The notes: generated from the sequence alone by a model not told the origin. Counted from the first letter of the stretch, positions 42,207 to 51,501 are shown. The stretch is 64,000 nucleotides of DNA from Mucilaginibacter limnophilus (GCF_004005815.1 NZ_SACK01000009.1:118454-182453), one strand, 5' to 3'. A program made the numbers and translations.

Positions 42207-43448
42207 CTATTCATAACGTAGCGCTTCTACCGGATCAAGCCGGGCAGCTTTTTTTGCAGGATAGTAACCGGATATCATACCTATAAGCGTACACAATACT
42301 ATTGCCACAATAAGCCATACCCATGGTACAGCAAAAGAGCCTTCCATAGCCAGGATAACAAGGTTGCCAATGCCGATGCCAAGCACAATGCCGCCGGCGC
42401 CGCCAATCAGGCATATTACAATAGCTTCAATTAAAAACTGCTTACGGATAACAGCGGGTGTGGCGCCAATGGATTTACGCAGGCCTATTTCACGCGTACG
42501 TTCGGTTACCGAAACCAGCATGATGTTCATTAAACCAATGGCCGCACCAATTAATGTTATAATACCGATCACCATACCGCCTACGCTAAGTCCGCCTATC
42601 TGGCTGTCAAGTTGCTTTTGTATTGAATCGCTTCTGAATATTTCAAAGTTTTCAGGCTGTGCAACGTTTAGTCCGCGAATGTTTCTGAACAGCGCGGTTG
42701 CTTCATCAACCGTAGCGGTCACTGCTTCCGGCTGGTTAACTGTAACCACAATGTTAAAGGTAGGCTTGCTGTTATTAATAATTTGCTTTGCCTTGAACAC
42801 CGGGATCAAACATACCTTATCGCCGCCAAACTGTGAGCCCGAACCTTTTGATGCCAGTACACCAATCACCCTAAACTTATCATCACCAATAAACATCGAC
42901 TTGTTTACGGCGTCTTTATCTTTAAAAAGATTTTCCTTGATCTCTTCACCAATTATTACCACGTTATCGCCGCTTTCAAGTTCACTCGAAGAAAAATTAC
43001 GACCGGCCGCAAGCTTGTACCCACCGGTTAGCAGGTAATTTTCGTTGGTGCCTTTCACCGTAATGTTCGGGTTGGTTTTTTCGTTACCGTATTTGGCTAT
43101 GGCGTTTCCGGTAACATCCAGGTTTATGGAAATGGAAACTGGTAGTTTAAAGTTTTTTCTGAATTGTACAGCCTGATCGTAACTGATAGGCGGGTATTGT
43201 TTCATCTGCCCGCCGGGGCCGAAGTTCAGGTTAACACCCATGTTTTGTATGGTGAATGAGTTGGCGCCAAGTCCTGCAAAAGCATCGTTGGTTTTTTGCT
43301 TGATACCTTCAATGGCTGTTTGTATGCCTATAAGCGCCATTATACCTATGGAGATTATAAGCGCGGTAAGCACAGTGCGCAGTTTGTTACCGCCTATTGA
43401 TTGCAGGGCAATGGATATGTTTTCGCGAAGGGTGGTTTTTACCGCCAT
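42207..43448 (-). CDS. MacB-like ABC transporter permease
   Basis: 413 residues. An N-terminal helix (TVLTALIISIGIMALIGIQT), a MacB periplasmic core domain (residues 45-265) and three C-terminal helices of the FtsX domain (MNIMLVSVTERTREIGLRKS, PAVIRKQFLIEAI). Such permeases move lipoproteins, macrolides or signals across the envelope with a separate ATPase. No ATPase gene is adjacent. Substrate unknown. Confidence 0.9.
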   Translation of the reverse strand: MAVKTTLRENISIALQSIGGNKLRTVLTALIISIGIMALIGIQTAIEGIKQKTNDAFAGLGANSFTIQNMGVNLNFGPGGQMKQYPPISYDQAVQFRKNFKLPVSISINLDVTGNAIAKYGNEKTNPNITVKGTNENYLLTGGYKLAAGRNFSSSELESGDNVVIIGEEIKENLFKDKDAVNKSMFIGDDKFRVIGVLASKGSGSQFGGDKVCLIPVFKAKQIINNSKPTFNIVVTVNQPEAVTATVDEATALFRNIRGLNVAQPENFEIFRSDSIQKQLDSQIGGLSVGGMVIGIITLIGAAIGLMNIMLVSVTERTREIGLRKSIGATPAVIRKQFLIEAIVICLIGGAGGIVLGIGIGNLVILAMEGSFAVPWVWLIVAIVLCTLIGMISGYYPAKKAARLDPVEALRYE

Positions 43449-43537
43449 ATGGGTATTTAATGCTGTTAAGACAAGAGCATGGCTGCCTTTGTTACATCAA
43501 AAATAAATAATATGAGTGGCAATGGGTTTAAATAAAA

Positions 43538-43559
43538 AAAGCAGCCCGTAAGCTGCTTT
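43538..43559 (-). terminator. intrinsic terminator after the IscA-like gene
   Basis: Stem AAAGCAGC / GCTGCTTT with a 6-base loop, followed on the minus strand by a run of T. It lies 27 bp past the IscA-like stop codon. Confidence 0.85.
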
Positions 43560-43585
43560 CGTATTTTTGTAAGGAAGTGTCTCTT

Positions 43586-43933
43586 TTAAACTGAGAACGA
43601 ACTGCCGCAGCCGCAAGTGCTTGCTGCGTTAGGGTTGTTAAATGTAAAACCACGCGCGTTAAGGCCGTCCTGAAAATCTATTTGCATACCTGCAAGGTAC
43701 ATGCCGTGCGCCCTGTGCATAAATACCCTTATGCCATCAATATTGTATTCATGGTCGCCGTCTTTTTTCTGGTCAAAGCCAAGCACATAGTTCATGCCTG
43801 AGCAGCCGCCACCTTCAACGCCTACCCGTAAACCAAAATCATCGCCAATTTCCTGCTGATCTTTCAATTTAAATAGTTCCCTTACAGCACCCGGTGTAAA
43901 GCTAACCGGAGCGGTTTCAACAGCTATACTCAT
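43586..43933 (-). CDS. A-type iron-sulfur carrier protein (IscA/ErpA-like)
   Basis: 115 residues. The three cluster cysteines are in VEGGGCSGMNYVLGF (first) and the C-terminal STCGCGSSFSV (CGC). It carries or delivers Fe-S clusters in the cytoplasm. A -7 box (43954-43961) lies about 20 bases upstream, and an intrinsic terminator follows, so it is a single-gene transcript. IscA, SufA and ErpA cannot be told apart by sequence alone. Confidence 0.93.
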   Translation of the reverse strand: MSIAVETAPVSFTPGAVRELFKLKDQQEIGDDFGLRVGVEGGGCSGMNYVLGFDQKKDGDHEYNIDGIRVFMHRAHGMYLAGMQIDFQDGLNARGFTFNNPNAASTCGCGSSFSV

Positions 43934-43953
43934 GTTATTTTTAATTATCTACA

Positions 43954-43961
43954 CAAATATA
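43954..43961 (-). promoter_or_regulatory. TAnnTTTG -7 box for the IscA-like gene
   Basis: TATATTTG on the minus strand matches the consensus exactly, 20 bases before the ATG. Confidence 0.55.
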
Positions 43962-44028
43962 CTATAAATTGCAGATTTTTGTTGGCAACGGCCTGTTTAT
44001 GACCCGGCCTTAACATTTCAACTAACCT

Positions 44029-44559
44029 ATGGTATTGCCGCCTATTATTGTCAGCATTTTAACATATACGCTTTCGGGCGCAGGTGTGGTTTGGGTAGCT
44101 TATTATTTGTTTAAGCCTTACTTAGACACATACAAAGCATCAGCGGAAGGGAATTATAAAGTCGACCTGCAAAGCCAGGCGCTGCCGTTAAAGCTGCAGG
44201 CTTATGAGCGCCTGGTGCTTTTTATCGAGCGGATAAATCCCGTTAACATGCTGGTGAGGCTTAACGCGCCAACGTTTTCGGCTGCCGAGCTGCAGCACCT
44301 TATTATGGCCGAGATACGTAACGAATATCAGCACAACGTTACACAACAGCTGTATGTAAGCGCCCGTGCATGGGATGTAGCGAAAAAAATAAAGGATGAT
44401 ACCTTATCGGTGATAAATGGCGCCGCGCAGGCGCTGCCTGTAAACGCAACCGGTACCGAACTGGCTAAAACTATACTTACTGCGCTTAGCACTATGGATA
44501 CCGACCCATACGGAATTGGCATAACGCTGATTAAAAAAGACCTCGAAAACCTGTTGTAA
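44029..44559 (+). CDS. hypothetical protein coupled to the mutase gene
   Basis: 176 residues. One N-terminal membrane helix (IIVSILTYTLSGAGVVWVAY) is followed by a helical cytoplasmic domain (LKLQAYERLVLFIERINPVN, ELQHLIMAEIRNEYQHNVTQ). I recognise no family beyond uncharacterised Bacteroidota proteins. It ends 1 bp before the methylmalonyl-CoA mutase start, so they are likely translated together, but the functional link is unknown. Confidence 0.7.
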   Translation: MVLPPIIVSILTYTLSGAGVVWVAYYLFKPYLDTYKASAEGNYKVDLQSQALPLKLQAYERLVLFIERINPVNMLVRLNAPTFSAAELQHLIMAEIRNEYQHNVTQQLYVSARAWDVAKKIKDDTLSVINGAAQALPVNATGTELAKTILTALSTMDTDPYGIGITLIKKDLENLL

Positions 44560-44560
44560 T

Positions 44561-46108
44561 ATGGCCGGCAAGAAATTCACAACTACTTCGGGCATCGAGA
44601 TAAAAGAAGTTTACACCCGACCTTCGGGAATGGATGAGCTTCCGGGTGAATTTCCATATACGCGCGGCATACAAAAGGATATGTACCGCGGCAAGCCGTG
44701 GACGATGCGCCAATATGCAGGCTTTTCAACCGCCGAGGAATCAAACAAGCGATACCATTATTTATTAAGTCAGGGCACTATGGGCCTTTCGGTGGCGTTC
44801 GACCTGCCCACGCAGATAGGTTATGACAGCGACCATGAACTGGCCGAAGGTGAGGTAGGCAAGGTGGGGGTAGCCATCGACTCGTTGCAGGACATGGAGA
44901 TATTGTTCGACGGTATCAAACTGCAGGATATCACCACGTCAATGACCATCAATGCCACTGCCTCGATATTGCTGGCTATGTATATCGCCCTGGCAAAAAA
45001 GCAGGGCGAGGATCTTGCAAAGATATCGGGTACCATACAAAACGATATATTAAAGGAATATGCTGCACGGGGTACCTATATATATCCTCCTGCACCTTCT
45101 ATGCGGCTTATAACAGATGTATTTGAGTACTGCAGCAAAGAGGTGCCTAAATGGAATACCATTTCCATATCAGGTTATCATATCCGCGAAGCGGGCTCAA
45201 CAGCAGTACAAGAGCTGGCATTTACACTGGCCAACGGCAAAACGTACCTGAAAGCCGCTATTGAAAAAGGGCTTGATATAGATGTGTTCGCCAAAAGGTT
45301 GTCGTTCTTTTTTAACTGCCATAATAACTTTTTTGAAGAGGTAGCAAAGTTCAGGGCGGCACGGCGCATGTGGGCGAACATTACAAAAGAACTTGGCGCT
45401 ACCGATGTCTCGGCGCAAAAGCTGCGTTTCCATGCGCAAACCGGCGGTTCAACCTTAACCGCGCAGCAGCCCTTAAATAATATAGTACGTGTAAGTATGC
45501 AGGCGCTTGCCGCGGTGCTGGGCGGGACTCAATCGTTACACACCAACGGTTATGACGAAGCCCTGTCACTGCCTACAGAAAGCGCAGCCAAGATAGCCTT
45601 GCGTACACAACAGATTATCGCGTTTGAAAGCGGTGTTACTGATACGGTTGACCCGCTGGCCGGATCATACTTTGTAGAAGCGCTAACAGATGAAATAGAA
45701 GCCGCCGCCTATACCTATATAGATAAGATAGACGCAATGGGCGGATCGGTAAAGGCTATAGAGCAGGACTACATGCAACAGGAGATAGCTCGGTCAGCAT
45801 ACTTATACCAGAATGAGGTAGAGACCGGTGAACGGATAGTAGTAGGGGTGAATAAGCTAACCGAGCAGGATGAAATTAAAGCACCGGTTTTCAGGGTGGA
45901 TGACACCATCAGGCAAAAGCAAACCGAAAAGCTGAGATCTTTGAAAGCGCAACGTGATAATACCACCGTAAAACAGTGCCTGCAGCACCTTGAAACCGCC
46001 GCGCGTGGTACTGATAACCTGATGCCTTTGATTATAGAGGCTGTTGAAAACTACGCCACTCTGGGTGAAATTGCTGACACTCTGCGACATGTATTTGGCG
46101 AATATTAA
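44561..46108 (+). CDS. methylmalonyl-CoA mutase catalytic subunit without B12-binding domain
   Basis: 515 residues covering only the TIM-barrel catalytic domain. It ends at LGEIADTLRHVFGEY, which corresponds to the end of that domain in two-domain mutases; the C-terminal cobalamin-binding DxHxxG domain is absent. Substrate residues that define methylmalonyl-CoA specificity are kept: Y52 (RQYAGFST), R170 (AARGTY) and H207 (ISGYHIREAG), matching Y89, R207 and H244 of the Propionibacterium enzyme. It would need a separate B12-domain subunit, not in this window. Converts methylmalonyl-CoA to succinyl-CoA. Confidence 0.9.
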   Translation: MAGKKFTTTSGIEIKEVYTRPSGMDELPGEFPYTRGIQKDMYRGKPWTMRQYAGFSTAEESNKRYHYLLSQGTMGLSVAFDLPTQIGYDSDHELAEGEVGKVGVAIDSLQDMEILFDGIKLQDITTSMTINATASILLAMYIALAKKQGEDLAKISGTIQNDILKEYAARGTYIYPPAPSMRLITDVFEYCSKEVPKWNTISISGYHIREAGSTAVQELAFTLANGKTYLKAAIEKGLDIDVFAKRLSFFFNCHNNFFEEVAKFRAARRMWANITKELGATDVSAQKLRFHAQTGGSTLTAQQPLNNIVRVSMQALAAVLGGTQSLHTNGYDEALSLPTESAAKIALRTQQIIAFESGVTDTVDPLAGSYFVEALTDEIEAAAYTYIDKIDAMGGSVKAIEQDYMQQEIARSAYLYQNEVETGERIVVGVNKLTEQDEIKAPVFRVDDTIRQKQTEKLRSLKAQRDNTTVKQCLQHLETAARGTDNLMPLIIEAVENYATLGEIADTLRHVFGEY

Positions 46109-46455
46109 ATTGTAAAATTTTCTAAACCTTCCCCGGTAGTTTCCGTTAATCAAGGGCTGCGACAAACACGTTTCAACACATATTTGAAGGCTTGTTTTAA
46201 GCCGAAATTTTTTTAAAAATTAGGCCAAATAATGAGTTCTAATTAAATAAATTTCCTTTTCGTGCTCGCCTAAAATATAGATGTTGAACTTGAATTTTGC
46301 AAAAAATCAGCGTTAATTTTAGGAAAATTTATTTTTTCAAAAAGTTCATTTTTAATTTTTTAATCAGCTTTTTTTTTGAATATTCGATGTTCCGTAGCTG
46401 CCTCATCGGAAGTGTTGTATGGGGTTTGTAAATCAATATTTTACCGAATCTATAT
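46109..46455. other. AT-rich region upstream of dnaA
   Basis: 347 bases without an ORF, dense in A and T runs (for example around 46320-46380). No consensus DnaA box (TTATCCACA) and no exact TAnnTTTG box are visible. It presumably holds the dnaA promoter and could be part of the origin, but the sequence does not show it. Confidence 0.5.
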
Positions 46456-47883
46456 ATGGAAAAAACTTGTACGAACGTTTGGAATAGCTGCCTTCAGATA
46501 ATAAAGGATAACATACCGGCTCAAAGTTTTAAAACCTGGTTTGAACCAATCAAGGCTTTAAGAATAGAGGGTAGCGTTCTGACCATACAAGTTCCGAGCT
46601 TATTTTTCTACGAGTGGCTGGAGGAGCATTATGTTGGCCTGCTGCGCAAAACCATAAAAAAGCAGTTGGGTGATGAAGGCCGCCTGGAGTATAACATCGT
46701 TGTTGAGCAATCATCATCGAATAAGCCTTATACTACCAATATGCCGTCGACCGGTAATGGAGCCGAAGGTAAAAACCAGTCAATGCCGGTGCCTATCGCT
46801 ATTAATAAGGATATTAAAAATCCCTTTGTTATCCCGGGTCTTAAAAAACTGAACGTTGATCCGCAGCTAAACCGCAATTACACTTTTGAAAATTTTGTAG
46901 AAGGTGATTGTAATCGCCTTGCCCGTTCTGCAGGCTATGCCGTAGCCGCTAAACCGGGTGGCACCTCATTTAACCCGCTGATGTTATACGGAGGCGTTGG
47001 CTTAGGTAAAACCCACCTGGCACACGCCATTGGTAATGAGATAAAAAAGACCTTACCAGACAAGCTGGTTCTGTACGTATCGTGCGAGAAATTTACCCAG
47101 CAGTTTGTTGATGCGCTGAAGCATAATAACATTAACGATTTCGTGAATTTTTACCAGGCCATTGATGTGCTGATTATGGATGATGTGCACAACTTTGCCG
47201 GTAAAGAAAAAACACAGGATTTCTTCTTTCACATATTTAACCACCTGCACCAGTCGGGCAAACAGCTGATCATTACATCAGACAAAGCGCCTAAAGACCT
47301 TGCAGGTTTGGAAGAGCGCTTGCTTTCGAGATTCAAATGGGGCCTGTCTGCCGATTTGCAGGTGCCTGATCTGGAAACCCGTATGGCAATCCTGAAAAAT
47401 AAGATCTATCAGGATGGCATAGAACTCTCAAACGAAGTTGTTGAGTATGTAGCGCACAATATTGATAACAATGTACGTGAGCTTGAAGGCGCGATGGTAT
47501 CATTACTGGCGCAGTCGACACTTAACCGTAAGGATATCGACCTGAACCTGGCCAAGCAGATGCTGAAAAACTTTGTAAAGAATTCCACCAAAGAAATTTC
47601 AATGGAATATATACAAAGCCTGGTTTGCGAATATTTTGAAGTACCTATCGAGATGGTAAAATCGCAAACCCGTAAGCGTGAAATTGTACAGGCACGTCAG
47701 ATATCTATGTACCTGGCTAAGGCGCATACTAAAAGCTCGCTGAAATCAATAGGTCATTTCTTTGGCGGCCGCGACCACTCGACAGTGATCTATGCATGCC
47801 AAACCGTTGAAGACCTTATTGATACCGATAAGAAGTTTAAAGGCTATGTAGCTGATATTCAAAAGAAACTAAAAATGAGCTAA
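46456..47883 (+). CDS. dnaA: chromosomal replication initiator protein
   Basis: 475 residues, all four domains. Domain I (1-85), a linker, then AAA+ domain III with Walker A GGVGLGKTHL and Walker B LIMDDVHNF, and the C-terminal DNA-binding domain IV with signature GGRDHSTVIYACQTVEDL. DnaA opens the origin and starts replication. Its presence often marks the origin region; dnaN and recF are not adjacent here. Confidence 0.98.
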   Translation: MEKTCTNVWNSCLQIIKDNIPAQSFKTWFEPIKALRIEGSVLTIQVPSLFFYEWLEEHYVGLLRKTIKKQLGDEGRLEYNIVVEQSSSNKPYTTNMPSTGNGAEGKNQSMPVPIAINKDIKNPFVIPGLKKLNVDPQLNRNYTFENFVEGDCNRLARSAGYAVAAKPGGTSFNPLMLYGGVGLGKTHLAHAIGNEIKKTLPDKLVLYVSCEKFTQQFVDALKHNNINDFVNFYQAIDVLIMDDVHNFAGKEKTQDFFFHIFNHLHQSGKQLIITSDKAPKDLAGLEERLLSRFKWGLSADLQVPDLETRMAILKNKIYQDGIELSNEVVEYVAHNIDNNVRELEGAMVSLLAQSTLNRKDIDLNLAKQMLKNFVKNSTKEISMEYIQSLVCEYFEVPIEMVKSQTRKREIVQARQISMYLAKAHTKSSLKSIGHFFGGRDHSTVIYACQTVEDLIDTDKKFKGYVADIQKKLKMS

Positions 47884-47902
47884 TGCTTATTCTAACAATA
47901 CC

Positions 47903-47936
47903 AAGCCTTGCATAACGCAGGGCTTTTTTTATTTTT
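47903..47936 (+). terminator. intrinsic terminator after dnaA
   Basis: Stem AAGCCTTGC / GCAGGGCTT (one G-T pair) with loop ATAAC, followed by a run of T. It lies 20 bp after the dnaA stop and directly before the next ATG. Confidence 0.88.
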
Positions 47937-47940
47937 GAGC

Positions 47941-48399
47941 ATGAAGAAGTTAGCCTTATTGCTTTTACTTGCTATTTGCTACATGCCGGTTTTCGCGCAG
48001 CAGAACGAAACTGATGCTGTTAAGAAAACCATTACTACCATGTTTGATGCCATGCGCAAAGGCGATAGCACATTGCTAAACTCAGCCTTTCATAAGGATA
48101 TGGTGTTACAGGGCGTAGCTAAAAAGAAAGATGGAAACTCGTATCTGTATTCAGAAAAAGCAAGTGAATTTTTAAAAGCCGTGGGCACGCCACATAAAGA
48201 AGTATGGGATGAGCGTATTACCTGGGGCAACATTAAAATAGATGGTGAGCTTGCCAGCGTATGGACGCCGTATAAATTTTACCTCGACGGTAACTTTAGC
48301 CATTGCGGTGTTAACTTTTTTCAGCTGTTAAAAACAGTTGGAGGCTGGAAGATTATTTACATAATCGATACCAGAAGGAAAGATAACTGCCCGGAGTAG
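47941..48399 (+). CDS. secreted NTF2-like protein
   Basis: 152 residues. Signal peptide (MKKLALLLLLAICYMPVFAQ) followed by an NTF2-like fold (DAVKKTITTMFDAMRKGDST, KASEFLKAVGTPHK, GGWKIIYIIDTR), of the lumazine-binding/DUF4440 type. Such proteins often bind small molecules, but no role is known. The ATG at 47941 is favoured over an upstream frame because the signal peptide starts there. Converges with the Uma2 gene, 1 bp apart. Confidence 0.8.
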   Translation: MKKLALLLLLAICYMPVFAQQNETDAVKKTITTMFDAMRKGDSTLLNSAFHKDMVLQGVAKKKDGNSYLYSEKASEFLKAVGTPHKEVWDERITWGNIKIDGELASVWTPYKFYLDGNFSHCGVNFFQLLKTVGGWKIIYIIDTRRKDNCPE

Positions 48400-48930
48400 T
48401 TAGAACGAAATACTTAATTGCAATTGATGAATGTAAATCTCACCTTTAAGTATTGGCTGCGGCTCATAGCTGCCTTTAACCAATATATAAGGCCATACTT
48501 CCTTGGTGTCACTATCTATCATAATATATTCGGCAACACCATTACGCTGATAAAGTGCATACTTCTCTTCTCTATCGTATTTTTTGTTCGATGATAATAT
48601 TTCTATCATCAAGTCCGGTGATCCGTAAATACCTTTACGTTGCACCATATGATCGTTACCGGCTTTTAGAAATATAATATCAGGTTGAACAACGCTTTGT
48701 TCGTTATCCAGGTAAACGTCGCATGGCGAAATAAAGGCCTCACCGAACTTATTAGTTTTTATATAAATTTTTAATTCTGCTACTATATCAAGCAAAATTC
48801 GCTGGTGATTGGTTGTAGGTGATGGCGACATGTACAGAACATTATCGATTACTTCACATAATGTTCCTTCAGGAAGTAAGTTAAATACTTCCATAGCTGT
48901 ACGCGGTGGTGTATCAATTATGTGTTTCAT
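48400..48930 (-). CDS. Uma2 family PD-(D/E)xK endonuclease-like protein
   Basis: 176 residues, DUF820/Uma2 fold. The motif VVQPDIIFLKAG gives the active-site Asp, and PDLMIEILSSNKKYDREEKY supplies the E-x-K. These proteins are common in cyanobacteria and some Bacteroidota with unknown biology. The protein is full length and the active site looks intact. Confidence 0.85.
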   Translation of the reverse strand: MKHIIDTPPRTAMEVFNLLPEGTLCEVIDNVLYMSPSPTTNHQRILLDIVAELKIYIKTNKFGEAFISPCDVYLDNEQSVVQPDIIFLKAGNDHMVQRKGIYGSPDLMIEILSSNKKYDREEKYALYQRNGVAEYIMIDSDTKEVWPYILVKGSYEPQPILKGEIYIHQLQLSISF

Positions 48931-48963
48931 CTTTACTAAGATACAAAAAAATTGTATGTGGTT

Positions 48964-49515
48964 TTAACCAATTTCACCCAGCTTCATTAGCGCATAAAAC
49001 AAAGCAGTGCAGTGCAACGACTGTGCTATCTTATTTTCCGCAAGGAACTGCTTTACCTCGCTAATGGTGTATTCATGCACTATCAGTTCTTCATGCTCAT
49101 CCAGCGATTGCTCCTGCACTTTTACACCACCTGTTGCTAAATAACAAAAGGTTTTATTGTTTGCAGTTGATGGGTTGGCATATATGGTTGCCAGGTATTC
49201 GATATTATCAAACCGGTAACCTGTTTCTTCCAGCAGTTCGCGGCGCATGGCAGCCTCGGGCGCTTCGTCGCCATCTATAACGCCGCCCGGTATCTCAAGT
49301 GAAATAATTTCAGCCGCATGGCGGTACTGCGTAACCATTAGTATTTTGTTATCCTCGGTAACCGCAACGGCATTCACCCAGTTTGGATATTCGAGTACAT
49401 AGTAGGCAGGTACTATCCGGCCGTCGGGCATCTCGCATTTATCGGTACGCAGGGTTGCCCAGGAGCCTTTATGTATATAGTTTGATTCGAGTACTTTCCA
49501 GGTCAGATTGTTCAT
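48964..49515 (-). CDS. NUDIX hydrolase
   Basis: 183 residues. The Nudix box is GGVIDGDEAPEAAMRREL followed by LEETGY (G-x5-E-x7-RELxEExGY). These enzymes hydrolyse nucleoside diphosphates linked to another group; ADP-ribose pyrophosphatase is a likely activity given the length and ending. The longer frame to 49719 reads through the Gly-rich end of the next gene and is not real. It ends the lemA/TPM gene group on this strand. Confidence 0.9.
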   Translation of the reverse strand: MNNLTWKVLESNYIHKGSWATLRTDKCEMPDGRIVPAYYVLEYPNWVNAVAVTEDNKILMVTQYRHAAEIISLEIPGGVIDGDEAPEAAMRRELLEETGYRFDNIEYLATIYANPSTANNKTFCYLATGGVKVQEQSLDEHEELIVHEYTISEVKQFLAENKIAQSLHCTALFYALMKLGEIG

Positions 49516-49588
49516 AATGCTATTATACAATAAAGGAGCGTTATCGCGCTCCTTTTGTTTTGTATTAATATAAAATATTTGTTCAACA

Positions 49589-50386
49589 TTACCAGCTGCC
49601 GCTTGAGCCGCCTCCGCCGAAGCTTCCGCCGCCAAAGCCGCTGCTGCCTCCGCCTCCCCAGCCGCCACCACCGCCGGAAAAACCACCCCAGCCACCACTG
49701 CTGCGCCCGCCGCCGCCAAGCATATTGCCGGCTAAAAACCACCAGAACGGACTCGCGCCGCCGCGACGGTCGATTATACGGCCACCGCCTCCACCACCGC
49801 CACGGTTTCTGAATACAAGTATCAGTATAAATATTACTATGATTATGATGAAGCCTACCGAGCCGCCGCCTCCATTTTGTTTGCCTTGTTTCTTAGGCTC
49901 GGCTTTGTATTCGCCTTTGGTGTATTTTATTATATCATCAACCGCGGCATCAAACCCATCGTAAAAATCACCTTCACGAAAACGCGGATTCATGTCTTCT
50001 TCGCGTATGCGGCGGGTAATGGCATCAGGCAGGGCGCCTTCAACACCATAGCCGGTTTGTATGGTAAGCTTGCGGTCGTTAATAGCGGCAAGTATCATTA
50101 TGCCGTTATTTTTGCCGCTTTGGCCAACACCCCATTTACGGCCAAGTTGTAAAGCATAATCGCCGATATCATAATCGCCAACGGATTTCATTGTCACTAT
50201 AGCGATGGATGTAGATGTCGAATCCGCAAAGGCCTCTACTTTTGCGCTTAGCTGCTGCTCCTGCTCGGGTGATAAAACATCTGCATAGTCGTTAACCAGT
50301 TTGTTCGGCTTTTCAGGAAACTCCTGCCCGAAAGCGAATATGCCGGTTAATAGCAGACTTATAACAACTATATATTTTTTAAGCAT
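49589..50386 (-). CDS. TPM domain protein with Gly-rich tail (YgcG-like)
   Basis: 265 residues. Signal peptide ending AFGQ, a TPM phosphatase-like domain (25-155: NDYADVLSPEQEQQL, WGVGQSGKNNGIMILAAIND) and one membrane helix, then a tail of about 60 residues that is almost all Gly, Ser and Trp. It follows the first TPM gene by 13 bp. TPM/YgcG proteins are found next to LemA in many bacteria, with an envelope role that is not understood. Confidence 0.88.
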   Translation of the reverse strand: MLKKYIVVISLLLTGIFAFGQEFPEKPNKLVNDYADVLSPEQEQQLSAKVEAFADSTSTSIAIVTMKSVGDYDIGDYALQLGRKWGVGQSGKNNGIMILAAINDRKLTIQTGYGVEGALPDAITRRIREEDMNPRFREGDFYDGFDAAVDDIIKYTKGEYKAEPKKQGKQNGGGGSVGFIIIIVIFILILVFRNRGGGGGGGRIIDRRGGASPFWWFLAGNMLGGGGRSSGGWGGFSGGGGGWGGGGSSGFGGGSFGGGGSSGSW

Positions 50387-50399
50387 TAGATTTTAAAGA

Positions 50400-50834
50400 T
50401 TAATTGCCATTCATCTGGGCAATGTCGTCGCTTAGTTCATTACTGTCTCCCTCTATAAAAGGGAAGAACTTTTTAAGTTGCTGCCCGGCCATGGTGATGC
50501 CGGTAACAATACCGTCAACCAAGTTGCCATGTTTAAAGTGTTCCTGCATCTGATTCTTAGTTTCATCCCAAAAGTTTTCGGGTACCTGGCGGTTAATGCC
50601 TGCGTCACCAATAATGGCAAACTTACGGTCGACAGTGGCGAGGTAAATAAGCACGCCATTACGCAGCCTGGTTTTATCCATATTTAACTGGTAGAAATAT
50701 TTGGCGGCGCGGTCAAGCACTTCTTCGCTGCATTTTTTTTCAATGCAGATGCGTATCTCGCCTGACGTATTTTTCTCGGCAGCCTCGATGGCTTTTTGTA
50801 TGCGCTGCTGCTCCTCGTCGTTAAATATATTCAT
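50400..50834 (-). CDS. TPM domain protein, soluble
   Basis: 144 residues, no signal peptide. A TPM domain with NTSGEIRICIEKKCSEEVLD and LIYLATVDRKFAIIGDAGIN. It lies between lemA and the longer TPM gene. Presumably acts with them at the membrane. Confidence 0.88.
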   Translation of the reverse strand: MNIFNDEEQQRIQKAIEAAEKNTSGEIRICIEKKCSEEVLDRAAKYFYQLNMDKTRLRNGVLIYLATVDRKFAIIGDAGINRQVPENFWDETKNQMQEHFKHGNLVDGIVTGITMAGQQLKKFFPFIEGDSNELSDDIAQMNGN

Positions 50835-50845
50835 GATTGTGATTG

Positions 50846-50915
50846 GTGAGTGGTGAATAGTGAGGTGTGAATAGTGAAATGAATCTCAACTCACTATTCA
50901 CCATTCATTACTCAC
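50846..50915. repeat. inverted repeat of GGTGAATAGTGAG type
   Basis: TGGTGAATAGTGAG (50851-50864) pairs perfectly with CTCACTATTCACCA (50890-50903) over 14 bp, with outer GTGAG/CTCAC. It lies in the lemA-TPM gap. A third copy of the GTGAATAGTGA core occurs between the arms. Confidence 0.8.
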
Positions 50916-50922
50916 AAATAAA

Positions 50923-51501
50923 TTAGAATTCAACCTTAGGCGCTTTGTCTGCACCGGCTTCGGCAGTGAAATATCCTTTTTCGCTGAAGCCGAACATTTT
51001 GGCGGTAAGATTTGCCGGGAACGAGCGTATTTTGCCGTTATATTCCTGCACCGCGGTGTTAAAGTCCATCCGGGCTACGTTGATACGGTTCTCGGTACCT
51101 TCAAGTTGCACCTGTAAATCTTTAAAGTTTGAGTTTGCCTGTAAGGTTGGATAGTTTTCAGTAACCGATATCAGCCTGCCAAGTGCAGTACTCAATTCGC
51201 CTTGCGCGGCTTGATATGCTTTTATTGATTCGGGAGTAAGCTTAGTAGGATCAACCTGTACCGAAGTTGCTTTGGCACGCGCTTCAACCACTGCGGTTAA
51301 TGTAACTTTTTCAAAATTGGCTGCACCTTTTACAGTATTTACCAGGTTAGGTATAAGGTCGGCACGGCGTTGGTACTGGCTTTGCACGGCGCCCCATTTG
51401 CTTTTTACATTCTCGTCGAGTTTTACCATGCTGTTATAGCTGCATGAGCTTAATGACATGGTCGCAACTACTACTAATATTACCGATAATAATTTTTTCA
51501 T
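50923..51501 (-). CDS. LemA family lipoprotein
   Basis: 192 residues. Lipobox SLSSC (C20), then a helical LemA domain (YNSMVKLDENVKSKWGAVQS, QYQRRADLIPNLVNTVKGAA). LemA proteins form envelope-anchored coiled-coil assemblies of unclear function. The gene heads a minus-strand group with two TPM genes. Confidence 0.93.
   Translation of the reverse strand: MKKLLSVILVVVATMSLSSCSYNSMVKLDENVKSKWGAVQSQYQRRADLIPNLVNTVKGAANFEKVTLTAVVEARAKATSVQVDPTKLTPESIKAYQAAQGELSTALGRLISVTENYPTLQANSNFKDLQVQLEGTENRINVARMDFNTAVQEYNGKIRSFPANLTAKMFGFSEKGYFTAEAGADKAPKVEF

Noticed and set aside
44561..46108. Truncation or frameshift of the mutase gene
   Set aside because: The end LGEIADTLRHVFGEY equals the natural end of the catalytic domain, and no B12-domain remnant follows in any frame.
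46109..46455. Replication origin at the dnaA upstream region
   Set aside because: AT-rich, but no DnaA box was seen; dnaN is not next to dnaA. An origin cannot be claimed from this sequence.
49516..49719. Ala-rich N-terminal extension of the NUDIX gene
   Set aside because: It is another frame of the Gly-rich tail of the upstream TPM gene; the NUDIX protein begins at MNNLTWKVLE.
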